64,000 nt of DNA from CBDDKU01 sp965230375 (GCA_965230375.1 CBDDKU010000001.1:1-64000); one strand, 5' to 3'; shown: positions 52,758 through 61,868, numbered from the stretch's first letter. The notes: a model not told the origin generated them from the sequence alone. Numbers and translations are program-made.

Positions 52758-55256
52758 TTAATTGACGACGAAACGGACTTTGTGGTGTTTGCCATTGGTA
52801 TGCAGATCAAAAATATAGACTCCTGCAACCAAATTACTTACATCGACATTGAAATATGCTCTCCCATTATAAATTGTTCTCTTTCTTGAAATGACTACCC
52901 TTCCATCTGCGCTAATAATATTGTATTCAATTTCCTGACTGAACCCTGATGTACTCTTAACTTGAAACTTCCCTGAAATTACAGGGTTAGGGTAGATGGT
53001 TATTACTTGCTCCCCAGACGATACCAGAGTCCCGTCACAATCTGGATAGATTTGAACGGAGTCCTGTGATACTAATCCACCAGGATCAGTTACGGTCAAG
53101 ACCATTTCATACCAATATGTTTCAAGATCAGAACATCCTGTAGGGTAAATCAACACGCTTGAATTATTTCCAGTCAATTCATCGAGGTAGTGAAAATGCG
53201 TGTTGTGTCTGAGGAGAAGGTTCCACTTGTAGTCCATTTCTGTGGAATGAGACTCAGCGTCTGAAACTTGCGCCTGCAATTGAAGCAGGGTAGGAGAAAT
53301 AACTGAATACAGGTCGCCTTCAGCAAAACTGATAATGCTTGCTTCCGGCGGGGTATTATTTAAAGAAATTGGAATAGTTTGAGAACTCACAGCTCCTTCC
53401 TCGTCTTCAACGGTCAGGACAAGCTCAAGAGTTTCAATACCTTCTCCGTTTGGACTGAAAGTTCTTGTAAAAGATTCCCCACTGTACACTGTTCCGTCTG
53501 AAAAGACCCAATTGAATGTCAGTGGACCACCTTCGGGATCGTAAGATGCCGAAGCATCAAACTCTACTTCTAGCTCGCCTATTCCAAATACAAGTTCAGG
53601 GCTGACATTGATAACTGGTTTTAGATTTCCACCAAAACAAATTCTTTTGATTTCAGGAGGGTAAATTGAAGTCACATACAAACATCCATCCGACGGGTTT
53701 TGTGTAACATGTATAGGAGCTCCAATAGAGGAATTCCAAACTTCCACCGATTGTAGCTCATTTGTCTCATCAAAATCAAAAGCTCTTAGCCACCCCGAGA
53801 AATCTCCCTGAACAAAAGTTCCTTGCAATTCTGGAGGCATTGACTCATGGTTTATAAAGAAACCTCCAGATCCACTAATCCCATGAAAACTCTCACCTGA
53901 TATCCCATTGGAAGACTCTTCGATTGTTTGAAAATCAGCTTCGCCCTCCGTATCATAGGTAGGCACCACAGCAAACAGATAATCTGTATTGGCAGAATTG
54001 GCATATGCTAGAGCAGGTCTTTCATGCTCAAAAACGATAATATCTTCCGGAATAAGGGCACTCGGGCTACAAGGGTTTGGAAAAGTCACATTGTGAGATT
54101 CATTTGGTTGTAGCACGAGGTCTTGGTAGTAGAAGAAATCTTGACATCCAGAATTGCCACTTAGAGGGTTCGGCGCGTTCGTGCTCTCAGTAAGAACGGA
54201 ATTGTAGAATGCATGCCTACTGGGACCCTGGTACATCGGCCACCCAAAATTGAGCCCTGCCTGATGAACAACGTTTATTTCTTCAAACTTCCAGTCACCC
54301 ACATCGTGAACATAAAGTGTCCCTGGAAACCCGTTTTCCAACTCTCCGGAACCGGTGTTTGGTTTAACAGTCATGCGATAAGGGTTGCGAAACCCTAGGC
54401 TCCAAATTTTTGAACGAGCAGAGTTCGGGGCATCAACTTGGTAGAAAGGGTTGTTGGCGACTCCTTCACCAGTTTCAGGATTTATTCTAAGAATTTTTCC
54501 ATTCAAACCATCCAAATACTGGGATCGGAAAGCACCAATATTTTCGTCAGACCTCAAAATGCCATCTTCCATAGCGTATTCATCCCAAGCGAACTCAGGT
54601 GCCGGTCCTTCTCCATTAAACCCATTTCCATCTTCAGTTGCCGTCCAAGTGTTACCATCCCCTGTAGAAAGAAGTAGAGATCCATCTTCACCGAATAAAA
54701 CTGTCCCGACGCCATGAGATGCAGTACAGATTGGAAGGCCGTTGTTAATTTCATCACCCAAGAGCACGAAGCGACTATCAGGAATCGGAAATTGAAAGTC
54801 GATGGTGTTAAGGGTATATCTGGTAAGTCGCCCCATGGATGGGCCGTATGATTCAGATACTTCGGGATCGTAATTTGGGGTTCCAAAGTTTTTTAAATGA
54901 TGACGATCAACGCTGTAGAAAAGGTAAATGAATCCATTGTTGAGAAAATCTGGATGAAGCGCTGCACCAATCATTCCATGATCCCCCCAAAAGGCAACCT
55001 CTTCACTTATATCTATGGCCGGCGCAGTGGGTATATTGTCTCCGTTTATTACCCACACTTTTCCTGAAAGCTCCCATACCACCGCTACATCAGTCTCAGT
55101 ATGCAAAATTCCTGCAGGACTCTCGAACCCGTCATAAACTACTTCTTCGTTTATGCCTTCTGGGTAATTTGATTGAGCCCTAGAAGTTGTAATTCCAATA
55201 AAAAGAGTCGATCCAAGAAAAATAAATGAGATAAATCTCGCTATAGGCTGCGTCAT
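52758..55256 (-). CDS. secreted GSDH-PKD-T9SS protein, paralogue 4
   Basis: An 832-residue paralogue with signal peptide (MTQPIARFISFIFLGSTLFIGITTSRAQ). Same architecture: YPEGINEEVVYDGFESPAGI, HGVGTVLFGEDGSLLLSTGDGNTWTATEDGNGFNGEGPAPEF (an extra loop not found in the others), VGAFRSQYLDGLNGKILRINPETGEG, WSLGFRNPYRMTVKPNTG, PKD (FDASASYDPEGGPLTFNWVFSDG), LLLRHNTHFHYLDELTGNN, TVTDPGGLV and a sorting domain starting IYPNPVISGKFQVKSTSG. The order GSDH-PKD-HNTHFH-sorting is identical in all four, so they arose by duplication before or in this lineage. Head-to-tail with paralogue 3. Confidence 0.9.
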   Translation of the reverse strand: MTQPIARFISFIFLGSTLFIGITTSRAQSNYPEGINEEVVYDGFESPAGILHTETDVAVVWELSGKVWVINGDNIPTAPAIDISEEVAFWGDHGMIGAALHPDFLNNGFIYLFYSVDRHHLKNFGTPNYDPEVSESYGPSMGRLTRYTLNTIDFQFPIPDSRFVLLGDEINNGLPICTASHGVGTVLFGEDGSLLLSTGDGNTWTATEDGNGFNGEGPAPEFAWDEYAMEDGILRSDENIGAFRSQYLDGLNGKILRINPETGEGVANNPFYQVDAPNSARSKIWSLGFRNPYRMTVKPNTGSGELENGFPGTLYVHDVGDWKFEEINVVHQAGLNFGWPMYQGPSRHAFYNSVLTESTNAPNPLSGNSGCQDFFYYQDLVLQPNESHNVTFPNPCSPSALIPEDIIVFEHERPALAYANSANTDYLFAVVPTYDTEGEADFQTIEESSNGISGESFHGISGSGGFFINHESMPPELQGTFVQGDFSGWLRAFDFDETNELQSVEVWNSSIGAPIHVTQNPSDGCLYVTSIYPPEIKRICFGGNLKPVINVSPELVFGIGELEVEFDASASYDPEGGPLTFNWVFSDGTVYSGESFTRTFSPNGEGIETLELVLTVEDEEGAVSSQTIPISLNNTPPEASIISFAEGDLYSVISPTLLQLQAQVSDAESHSTEMDYKWNLLLRHNTHFHYLDELTGNNSSVLIYPTGCSDLETYWYEMVLTVTDPGGLVSQDSVQIYPDCDGTLVSSGEQVITIYPNPVISGKFQVKSTSGFSQEIEYNIISADGRVVISRKRTIYNGRAYFNVDVSNLVAGVYIFDLHTNGKHHKVRFVVN

Positions 55257-55370
55257 GAAACAGGGTATATGACTGCAAAATTACCCAAAGAGGTCAATTG
55301 ACCAGCTTAAACATTCCCGAATTTTGAACTCCTTCGGTACTAAAGACCAGAAGAAAAAAAATGCATAAAG

Positions 55371-56021
55371 CTACCTATTGTCTATCACATCCACACCGGG
55401 ATGGTCCGCTTTGCTAAAAACAAAATCAGAAGCAGAGTAGGGGATATCTGCTGTGAATGACTTGACGTCATAGATGTAGTTGTCGCCTTGTTTCCCTAAA
55501 ATCTTGATCCTTCTCAGCTCCATACGACCTTTGTCAATGTACAGTTCAACGGTGTGGAAGTTTTCTTGAGCTGGTTCGGTAGGATTTAACTTGATATAGT
55601 GACAAGGTCGACCGTCGATATTTACTTCATGTTGGTAATAGTGCTTAAACCCAGTTTCCCAGACCGTGTAGATCTTTGTTGGATTTAACCCTTCATCACC
55701 ACTGTCATCGCTGTCAATTCCTACTTCATTCATTTCTCCACTGTAGGTCCACCGGGTGGTTCCGTCAGAGTATATCTCTATTTCATCTAGTTTGATGTAA
55801 TAAGAGTTTCCTTTCATTTTGACCATTCCCGATTGGGTTTGTTCTACATCGGCAGCTACATCGATTAGTGTGAAATCGAACTCCGAAGTGATTGTGGTCA
55901 TCTTTCTAGTCTTCTCGCTAAGCTCATCGAGAATTTCCTTTGCTTGATTTGTTTGAGCTATCCCGCTCGCTGAAAGGAAGAGTATAGCAGCTCCTGCTGC
56001 AATCGACTTTAAAGTTTTCAT
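55371..56021 (-). CDS. LolA-family outer-membrane lipoprotein carrier protein
   Basis: A 216-residue periplasmic protein: signal peptide MKTLKSIAAGAAILFLSASGIAQ, then the LolA fold, with AKEILDELSEKTRKMTTITSEFDFTLID, MKGNSYYIKLDEIEIYSDGTTRWTYSGEMNEV and KIYTVWETGFKHYYQ, i.e. the antiparallel beta-sheet with hydrophobic cavity, and a final FTADIPYSASDFVFSKADHPGVDVID. LolA ferries lipoproteins across the periplasm; some Bacteroidota members have other roles. The gene follows ftsK by 3 bp, the usual ftsK-lolA order of bacteria, so the pair is an operon. Confidence 0.93.
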   Translation of the reverse strand: MKTLKSIAAGAAILFLSASGIAQTNQAKEILDELSEKTRKMTTITSEFDFTLIDVAADVEQTQSGMVKMKGNSYYIKLDEIEIYSDGTTRWTYSGEMNEVGIDSDDSGDEGLNPTKIYTVWETGFKHYYQHEVNIDGRPCHYIKLNPTEPAQENFHTVELYIDKGRMELRRIKILGKQGDNYIYDVKSFTADIPYSASDFVFSKADHPGVDVIDNR

Positions 56022-56024
56022 GTA

Positions 56025-58595
56025 TTAATTTTCAATTTTCTCTGACTCAGAATTCAATAACTGTTCCAAAGCGTATTCATCGGGAATCAAAACTTGTCTG
56101 GCTTTGCTTCCTTCAAACGGTCCAACGATCCCCGCAGCTTCTAGTTGATCTACGATACGTCCGGCTCGATTGTACCCCAATTTAAGCTTTCTTTGAATAA
56201 GACTGGTCGATCCTTGCTGATTTTGTACGATCACTCTTGCTGCATCTTCAAAAAGAGCATCTCGATCTCCTAAGTCTATTTCACCAGATCCACCACCTTC
56301 TTCTCCGATGTATTCTGGAAGCTCAAAGGCGGAAGGGTATCCGGTTTGGTTTCCGATGTACTCTGTTATTTCATCTACTTCAGGAGTGTCTACGAATCCG
56401 CACTGGATTCGAGTCAGATCATTTCCGGTAGAGAGAAGCATATCTCCACGACCGATCAACTGATCGGCCCCACCGGCGTCCAAGATGGTTCGAGAGTCAA
56501 TCTTTGAAGACACACGGAATGCAATCCGTCCTGGGAAGTTAGCCTTGATTACACCTGTGATAATGTTTACAGAAGGTCTTTGAGTGGCTATAATCAAATG
56601 AATTCCAATAGCACGAGCCAATTGTGCTAATCTGGCTATCGGAGTTTCTACTTCTTTACCGGCTGTCATGATCAAGTCGGCAAACTCATCAACTACAAGG
56701 ACGATATACGGAAGAAACTTGTGGCCCTTTTCTGGGTTGAGCTTTCGCTTGATGAATTTGGCATTGTACTCCTTGATGTTTCTGACCGAAGCATTTTTCA
56801 AAAGCTCATACCTGTTGTCCATTTCTATACAGAGTGAGTTCAAGGTCTTTACTACCTTACTTGTATCTGTTATGATTGGATCTTCTTCGTCTGGAAGTTT
56901 AGCCAGGTAGTGACGCTCAATTTTATTGAACAATGTAAGCTCTACCTTCTTTGGGTCGACCAAGACAAACTTAATTTGCGAAGGGTGACGCTTGTAGAGT
57001 AGGGAAACCAGAATGGCATTCAGCCCAACCGACTTACCTTGTCCTGTAGCACCAGCCATTAAAAGGTGGGGCATTTTGGCTAGGTCTGTGATGAAGGTTT
57101 CGTTTGAAATTGTCTTCCCAAGGGCTATTGGTAGCTCCATGGGTGAATTCTGAAACTTCTCGCTGGCCAGAAGCGCACGCATTGAAACAATGTCGGGGTT
57201 GCTGTTAGGCACTTCTATACCAATGGTGCCTTTTCCTGGAATTGGTGCAATGATACGGATACCAAGAGCTGCGAGACTCAATGCGATATCGTCTTCGAGA
57301 TTTTTGATTTTGCTAATTCGAACACCAGGCTCAGGTACAATCTCGTATAGTGTGACCGTTGGCCCAATCGTCGCTTTGATCTTCTCAATTCCAATTTTAT
57401 AGTGAGAAAGGGTAGTAACAATCTTATTCTTGTTCTCTTCAAGCTCTTCCTTGCTCACCGTTACTTTCCCACCTCCGTGATCTTCCAAAAGATCGATCGG
57501 TGGCATTTTAAACTTAGCCAGATCAAGCGTAGGGTCGTACTCGCCAAAATCTGCGACCTTTTGATTGATTTCGGTTTTTGAAAGCTCTTTTTCCTTCTCC
57601 GGCACCTCTATCGAAAATGAATCTTCTTCCTTGCCCGATTCATTTGCTGGTGCAACGGGTTCTAACTCAAGCGCCAAGCCATCATCACTGTCTTTTTCAT
57701 TGTTCGTCTCGGTATTATCATTTCCAGCTTTATCCGGTTCGCCGGGCATGGGCACCTCCGTTTCCAAGCTGAGTTCTTTGTCTTCACTTTTTGTAACGAC
57801 TTCGTCAGGAATGTCCGGTACGTCTTCATCACTCATGGCAATATCGGCAGCTGTGCGCTGAATATTGTCCATATCGCCAATTGTATCGTGAAACTCTTGT
57901 TCTTCTTCATCATCCAAGGCATCAGCACGGCGCTTGAACCGCTCACTCAAGTTTATTCCATTCAACTTATCGATAATCGGAGTAACCCATTTGAAAGAAG
58001 GGTTAAAAGCTATTATGATGTACGAAATTGACGCGAAGACCAGAAAAAAACCAGTTCCAATACTCCCGATTTTTCCGATTAGAGAGTGATTCAAATTATA
58101 CCCAAAGGCACCACCAATAATCCGGGTGGAATCGGAAGTAAACACAAAAGCAAGTAGCGGAGAGAAAATCACCATTGCCATAATGCTCGCAAGAACCGTT
58201 TTTCCGAGTGGAAGGAGGCTTTTTTTGAAAAGCACCTTGAATCCGATCAAAAAAGTGATGAGTACGATAAGGTAACTCATCAGCCCAAACCACTCATAAA
58301 CAAAGAAGTGGCCTGCCATCGCACCTAAAGGCCCAAGTAGGTTTTGGGTTTCGTAGTTACCTTCGCTCAAAACTGCACTCCACTCGTCAGAGAGCATGGA
58401 TTGATCTGCCTTCCATGTGAAAATGAAGCTAGATAGGGCTATGAGCAGAAGCAGTGAGCAGAATAGGATGAGTAAGCCCGTCACTTTCTTTGTGCGCTTA
58501 TCCGACACAAACCGCTTTATCCCATCAAACTTTGATTTACTCGTTGATGCCTTCGCTCCTTTTTTCGCTGATTTAACGCGATTTTTTCCTGCCAT
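56025..58595 (-). CDS. ftsK: FtsK/SpoIIIE DNA translocase
   Basis: An 856-residue DNA translocase with four N-terminal membrane helices (about 35-200), a charged linker (EDEDSE-rich, about 215-340), then the motor: HKIGIEKIKATIGPTVTLYEIVPEPGVRISKI, LGKTISNETFITDLAKMPHLLMAGATGQGKSVGLNA with Walker A K521, YIVLVVDEFADLI (Walker B), LAQLARAIGIHLIIATQRPSVNIITGVIKANFPGRIAFRVSS, and a C-terminal gamma winged-helix (about 780-840, GSTSLIQRKLKLGYNRAGRIVDQLEAAGIVGPFEGSKARQVLI) that reads KOPS. It pumps DNA at the septum for chromosome dimer resolution. A -7 box TATATTTG is located upstream at 58628-58635. Confidence 0.97.
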   Translation of the reverse strand: MAGKNRVKSAKKGAKASTSKSKFDGIKRFVSDKRTKKVTGLLILFCSLLLLIALSSFIFTWKADQSMLSDEWSAVLSEGNYETQNLLGPLGAMAGHFFVYEWFGLMSYLIVLITFLIGFKVLFKKSLLPLGKTVLASIMAMVIFSPLLAFVFTSDSTRIIGGAFGYNLNHSLIGKIGSIGTGFFLVFASISYIIIAFNPSFKWVTPIIDKLNGINLSERFKRRADALDDEEEQEFHDTIGDMDNIQRTAADIAMSDEDVPDIPDEVVTKSEDKELSLETEVPMPGEPDKAGNDNTETNNEKDSDDGLALELEPVAPANESGKEEDSFSIEVPEKEKELSKTEINQKVADFGEYDPTLDLAKFKMPPIDLLEDHGGGKVTVSKEELEENKNKIVTTLSHYKIGIEKIKATIGPTVTLYEIVPEPGVRISKIKNLEDDIALSLAALGIRIIAPIPGKGTIGIEVPNSNPDIVSMRALLASEKFQNSPMELPIALGKTISNETFITDLAKMPHLLMAGATGQGKSVGLNAILVSLLYKRHPSQIKFVLVDPKKVELTLFNKIERHYLAKLPDEEDPIITDTSKVVKTLNSLCIEMDNRYELLKNASVRNIKEYNAKFIKRKLNPEKGHKFLPYIVLVVDEFADLIMTAGKEVETPIARLAQLARAIGIHLIIATQRPSVNIITGVIKANFPGRIAFRVSSKIDSRTILDAGGADQLIGRGDMLLSTGNDLTRIQCGFVDTPEVDEITEYIGNQTGYPSAFELPEYIGEEGGGSGEIDLGDRDALFEDAARVIVQNQQGSTSLIQRKLKLGYNRAGRIVDQLEAAGIVGPFEGSKARQVLIPDEYALEQLLNSESEKIEN

Positions 58596-58627
58596 TTTCC
58601 TCTGAAATTCTCCTTGGGGTCAATTAT

Positions 58628-58635
58628 CAAATATA
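58628..58635 (-). promoter_or_regulatory. -7 promoter box for ftsK
   Basis: TATATTTG on the minus strand matches TAnnTTTG; it is 32 bp before the ATG. No TTTG at the -33 position was found. Confidence 0.4.
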
Positions 58636-58782
58636 AGGTTGAACTCTAGTATTAACGGGGATATTCCACTTGTATTTCAACAGTGTCTTGTGAAGTAGTG
58701 GCCGTTTGAATAAAGTGAGATGGTCCAAATTTGGAATGTGATTCTTAGCGAATTGAATTATTTCATCAGAGCTTATTTCGTG

Positions 58783-58790
58783 TACTTTTG
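58783..58790 (+). promoter_or_regulatory. -7 promoter box for msrA
   Basis: TACTTTTG matches TAnnTTTG, with TTTC about 18 bp upstream. It lies 9 bp before the ATG at 58800 and favours that ATG over a TTG at 58788, which would fall inside the box. Confidence 0.4.
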
Positions 58791-58799
58791 AATAGACTT

Positions 58800-59360
58800 A
58801 TGGAAACAAAGAATCAAACTGAACTTGAGGAAGCTACTTTGGGCGCTGGTTGCTTCTGGTGTGTAGAAGCTGTGTTCAATGACTTGAAAGGTGTATCACA
58901 TGTGGAATCTGGATACAGCGGTGGGCATATAAAGAACCCTGCCTATAGGGAAGTGTGTACCGGCAGAACTGGTCATGCAGAAGTGATCAGAATCGAATTT
59001 GATCCAAATCAAATTAGTTTCCAGAAATTGCTTGAAGTCTTCTTTCTGACTCACGACCCCACTACCTTAAATCGCCAAGGGGCAGATGTGGGGACACAAT
59101 ACCGCAGCGCCATATTTTATCATAGTGAAGAGCAAAAGAGAATTGCGGAGTCTGCTATCCGAGCCATATCTGAAACGAACGAATGGCAAAACCCGATTGT
59201 AACGGTGGTTGAGCCACTAGAGAATTACTACCCTGCTGAGAATCACCACCAGGATTACTTCAACAATAACAGCGATCAGCCCTATTGCGCTGCTGTTATC
59301 AGACCCAAACTCGAAAAATTCAAAAAGAGATTTGCTGAGCTTCTCAAAGAGAATAGCTAG
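58800..59360 (+). CDS. msrA: peptide-methionine (S)-S-oxide reductase MsrA
   Basis: A 186-residue MsrA from ATG 58800 (a TTG at 58788 would add four residues). The active site GCFWC (17-21) with catalytic C18 is present, followed by GYSGGHIKNPAYREVCTGRTGHAEVIRIEFDP (family signature), TLNRQGADVGTQYRSAIFY and a FNNNSDQPYC end with the recycling Cys. It reduces methionine-S-sulfoxide in proteins. The next gene's start lies inside its 3' end (29-bp overlap), suggesting coupling to a DUF2279 membrane protein. Confidence 0.96.
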   Translation: METKNQTELEEATLGAGCFWCVEAVFNDLKGVSHVESGYSGGHIKNPAYREVCTGRTGHAEVIRIEFDPNQISFQKLLEVFFLTHDPTTLNRQGADVGTQYRSAIFYHSEEQKRIAESAIRAISETNEWQNPIVTVVEPLENYYPAENHHQDYFNNNSDQPYCAAVIRPKLEKFKKRFAELLKENS

Positions 59361-60270
59361 AATCCTGCTCCTATTGCTGGGTTTGGTGGTGGCGAACGGC
59401 GTGTTCGCACAGTCAAAACTATCCTTTTTTCAGAATGCCGATACACTTCACAAGGGTAGAGTTTGGGGCGTGGGAATTACAGCAGCTGTTGGGTATACGA
59501 CCACTATCATTGGGTTGACTGAGCTATGGTACAATGATTATCCGCGGTCTGACTTTCATTTCTATAATGACAATGGGGCATGGATGCAGATGGATAAGCT
59601 CGGCCATGCTCTCACAGCATATCAAGTGGGAAGGTATGGATATGGAGCACTCAATTGGGCAGGGGTTGACAAGAAACCGGCAGTTTGGATCGGAGGAAAT
59701 CTGGGGCTATTTTTTCTCACAAGTGTTGAAGTTTTAGACGGGACATCTGCAGAATGGGGATTCAGCACGGGAGATGCATTGGCTAATTTAGGTGGAGCTG
59801 CACTCTTCATTGGGCAGCAACTGGCCTGGGACGAGCAGCGAATTCAGCTCAAGTTTTCTTACAGTGCAAGTCCTTATGCTGAAATGAGACCTGAAACGCT
59901 GGGCAGTGGAGGGGTAGAGAGCGTCCTAAAAGACTACAATGGCCAAACCATCTGGATGTCAGTGACCCCGTCTGCCTTTTCAAATCGCGATAAAAAGTTT
60001 CTTCCCTGGTTAAGCGTTTCAGTAGGCTACAGCGCGAATGGAATGCTGGGAGGTACTGAGAATCCGGGCTTTGATGATGCTGGAATGCCACTACCTCCTG
60101 TTGATCGCTACAGGCAGTACTTTCTCAGCTTGGATGTGGACGCTTCAAAAATCCCGGTCAAATCACCTGCACTCAAGACCCTTTTTAGTGTGATCGGATT
60201 CATCAAGTTTCCTGCACCAACTCTGGAATTTTCACAGGACAAACTCACCTGGCACTGGATGTATTTCTAG
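59332..60270 (+). CDS. DUF2279 family secreted protein
   Basis: A 312-residue protein whose best start is TTG 59332, giving a proper signal peptide (MLSFSKRIARILLLLLGLVVANGVFAQ); no ATG gives one. The DUF2279 domain covers about 40-180 (HKGRVWGVGITAAVGYTTTIIGLTELWYNDYPRSDFHFYNDNGAWMQMDKLGHALTAYQVGRYG ... SAEWGFSTGDALANLGGAALF), with the conserved D-K-x-G-H and G-D-x-x-A-N helices. Such proteins are predicted envelope proteins in Bacteroidota of unknown function. It overlaps the 3' end of msrA by 29 bp and the EEP gene by a palindromic CTAG. Confidence 0.85.
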   Translation: MLSFSKRIARILLLLLGLVVANGVFAQSKLSFFQNADTLHKGRVWGVGITAAVGYTTTIIGLTELWYNDYPRSDFHFYNDNGAWMQMDKLGHALTAYQVGRYGYGALNWAGVDKKPAVWIGGNLGLFFLTSVEVLDGTSAEWGFSTGDALANLGGAALFIGQQLAWDEQRIQLKFSYSASPYAEMRPETLGSGGVESVLKDYNGQTIWMSVTPSAFSNRDKKFLPWLSVSVGYSANGMLGGTENPGFDDAGMPLPPVDRYRQYFLSLDVDASKIPVKSPALKTLFSVIGFIKFPAPTLEFSQDKLTWHWMYF

Positions 60271-61301
60271 TAGAGCAAGGAAGAAGCTACAGGAAAGTGA
60301 TCGCTAAACCCGCCGTAGTAGTTGGGGCCACCATAAGTCCTGTTTGGGCTCATTTCTCCACTTTTCCTATTGGTATACGTCATCGTCGAATCAAACTTTG
60401 CTCCAGTACTTCCAGATTTGATAAGTGGAAGCTTTTCGTTTACAAGAATTGGGCTGACGATAATTTGATCTAGGAATCCCCACTGACCTTTGAAGTTATA
60501 AGACCCCATGTTAGATCCAGCTTCATCATACATGAGATTCACAAGTTTGGAATCGTCATTGACACTTGAAGCCCCAAGAATTTCTCTTACGGATTCATCA
60601 GTGGGGTAATCGTTGAAATCGCCCATGCAAATAACCGCCGTGTTTGGCTCATAAAGCAAAAGGCTATCAATATGTTGAGCTAAGGCTCTTGCCGCTTTTG
60701 CTCTTTTAATATCCGATGCTTTTACGCCACCCGAGCGCGATGGCCAATGATTGATGAAAATGTGAAGTTCTGTCTTTCCTTTAATCAGTCCTTTTATGTA
60801 CATGATGTCCCTGGTTGGACGCTCTTCCATGCCAAGATCAACTCTTATCATGTTTACATTCTTCGGCTTGAAGTAGCCTTTTCTGTATATAAAAGCGACG
60901 TCTATCCCCCTTTGGTCGGGACTTTCGGAATGAATAACTCTGTATTTTCCAGGTTTGAGTGTTTCGGTGTCAACCAAATCTTTTACTACCTGAATATTCT
61001 CAACTTCACATAGCCCAACAAATCCCGGAAGCTCATCACCCATCATCGAAATGCCGTGCGCTAGATCGTTTAGCTTTTTCTCATACCGCATGGCTGTCCA
61101 TGCCTTTTCACTTTCAGGGGTAAATTCATCGTCCTTTGTAAGTGGATTGTCTATGGTGTCGAAAAGGTTCTCGACATTATAGAATCCAAAGGCCATCTCT
61201 CGATATGGCTTCTTTTTTTGGGGAGCAAAATCAGGCCTACCCGACTGGATGGTCAGAATTGCTAGGATGAAAAAGCTCAGAATGGTTAGTTTTGAGCGCA
61301 T
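60267..61301 (-). CDS. secreted endonuclease/exonuclease/phosphatase-family protein
   Basis: About 344 residues from ATG 61301 (a longer frame to 61349 adds no signal features). Signal peptide MRSKLTILSFFILAILTIQSG is followed by an EEP (DNase I-like) domain: FGFYNVENLFDTIDNPLTKDDEFTPESEKAWT (motif I, N and E), VGLCEVENIQVVKDLV (catalytic E), HIFINHWPSRSGG (N-H-W), VICMGDFNDYPTDESV (G-D-F-N) and YYGGFSDHFPVASSL (SDHFP). All metal-binding residues of this superfamily are present; the substrate could be nucleic acid or a phosphoester. Converges on the DUF2279 gene. Confidence 0.93.
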   Translation of the reverse strand: MRSKLTILSFFILAILTIQSGRPDFAPQKKKPYREMAFGFYNVENLFDTIDNPLTKDDEFTPESEKAWTAMRYEKKLNDLAHGISMMGDELPGFVGLCEVENIQVVKDLVDTETLKPGKYRVIHSESPDQRGIDVAFIYRKGYFKPKNVNMIRVDLGMEERPTRDIMYIKGLIKGKTELHIFINHWPSRSGGVKASDIKRAKAARALAQHIDSLLLYEPNTAVICMGDFNDYPTDESVREILGASSVNDDSKLVNLMYDEAGSNMGSYNFKGQWGFLDQIIVSPILVNEKLPLIKSGSTGAKFDSTMTYTNRKSGEMSPNRTYGGPNYYGGFSDHFPVASSLLY

Positions 61302-61321
61302 AAACGGGGAGGTTAGTTTTG
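61291..61321 (+). promoter_or_regulatory. promoter of the Smr gene
   Basis: TTTG (61291-61294), exactly 19 bp, TAGTTTTG (61314-61321): an exact match to the Bacteroidota consensus. A second TAGTTTTG lies 27 bp upstream. The promoter overlaps the 5' end of the divergent EEP gene. The ATG at 61359 lies about 37 bp downstream. Confidence 0.65.
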
Positions 61322-61358
61322 GCAAATGTAGATATTCCCGACAAATCATAAATCAGTC

Positions 61359-61868
61359 ATGGCAGAGCTAAAGGTAGGAGATCGAGTTTTGTTTCTGGAT
61401 GAAGAAGGGGGAGGTCTCGTCAAAGAGATTGATTCCTACGGAATTTTAGTTGAAGATCAAGATGGATTTGAAAGAAAAATGTTGGTTTCGCAGCTGGTCA
61501 AAGAGCAGAAAATATCCTATCTGGAACCCGAAGATGACAAGGAAGAAGCGCCAAAAAAATCGAGAATTAAGGTGCGATCAAACGAGATTTTAGAAGTTGA
61601 TCTACACCTTCATGAACTGACTCGATTCGAAAAGCGTATGACTAACCACCAGAAACTTACACTGCAGTTAACCCACGCTAAAGAGTCGCTTGAAAAAGCG
61701 AGAAAAAGTGGTGTGAAGCGCTTGATATTAATTCATGGTGTCGGTGCGGGAACACTTAAAAGCGCCTTGAGGAAATGGCTGGATACCCAGACGCAGCTGG
61801 AGTATTATGATGCTAGCGTTCTCGAGTATGGATATGGAGCCACTGAGGTAAGGCTTTGGACGAACTAA
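61359..61868 (+). CDS. Smr-domain protein (DUF2027-like N-terminus)
   Basis: A 169-residue protein with a small beta-barrel at the start (KVGDRVLFLDEEGGGLVKEIDSYGILVEDQDGFERKML, 5-42), as in the Bacteroidota DUF2027/Smr group, then an acidic linker and a C-terminal Smr domain (about 78-167) with the DLHLHE motif (81-86), a long helix and H-G-V-G-A-G-T-L-K (126-134). Smr domains of MutS2 and stand-alone proteins nick nucleic acids and, in recent work, cleave mRNA at collided ribosomes. Full-length for the group. Its stop lies just before that of the converging envelope gene. Confidence 0.92.
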   Translation: MAELKVGDRVLFLDEEGGGLVKEIDSYGILVEDQDGFERKMLVSQLVKEQKISYLEPEDDKEEAPKKSRIKVRSNEILEVDLHLHELTRFEKRMTNHQKLTLQLTHAKESLEKARKSGVKRLILIHGVGAGTLKSALRKWLDTQTQLEYYDASVLEYGYGATEVRLWTN

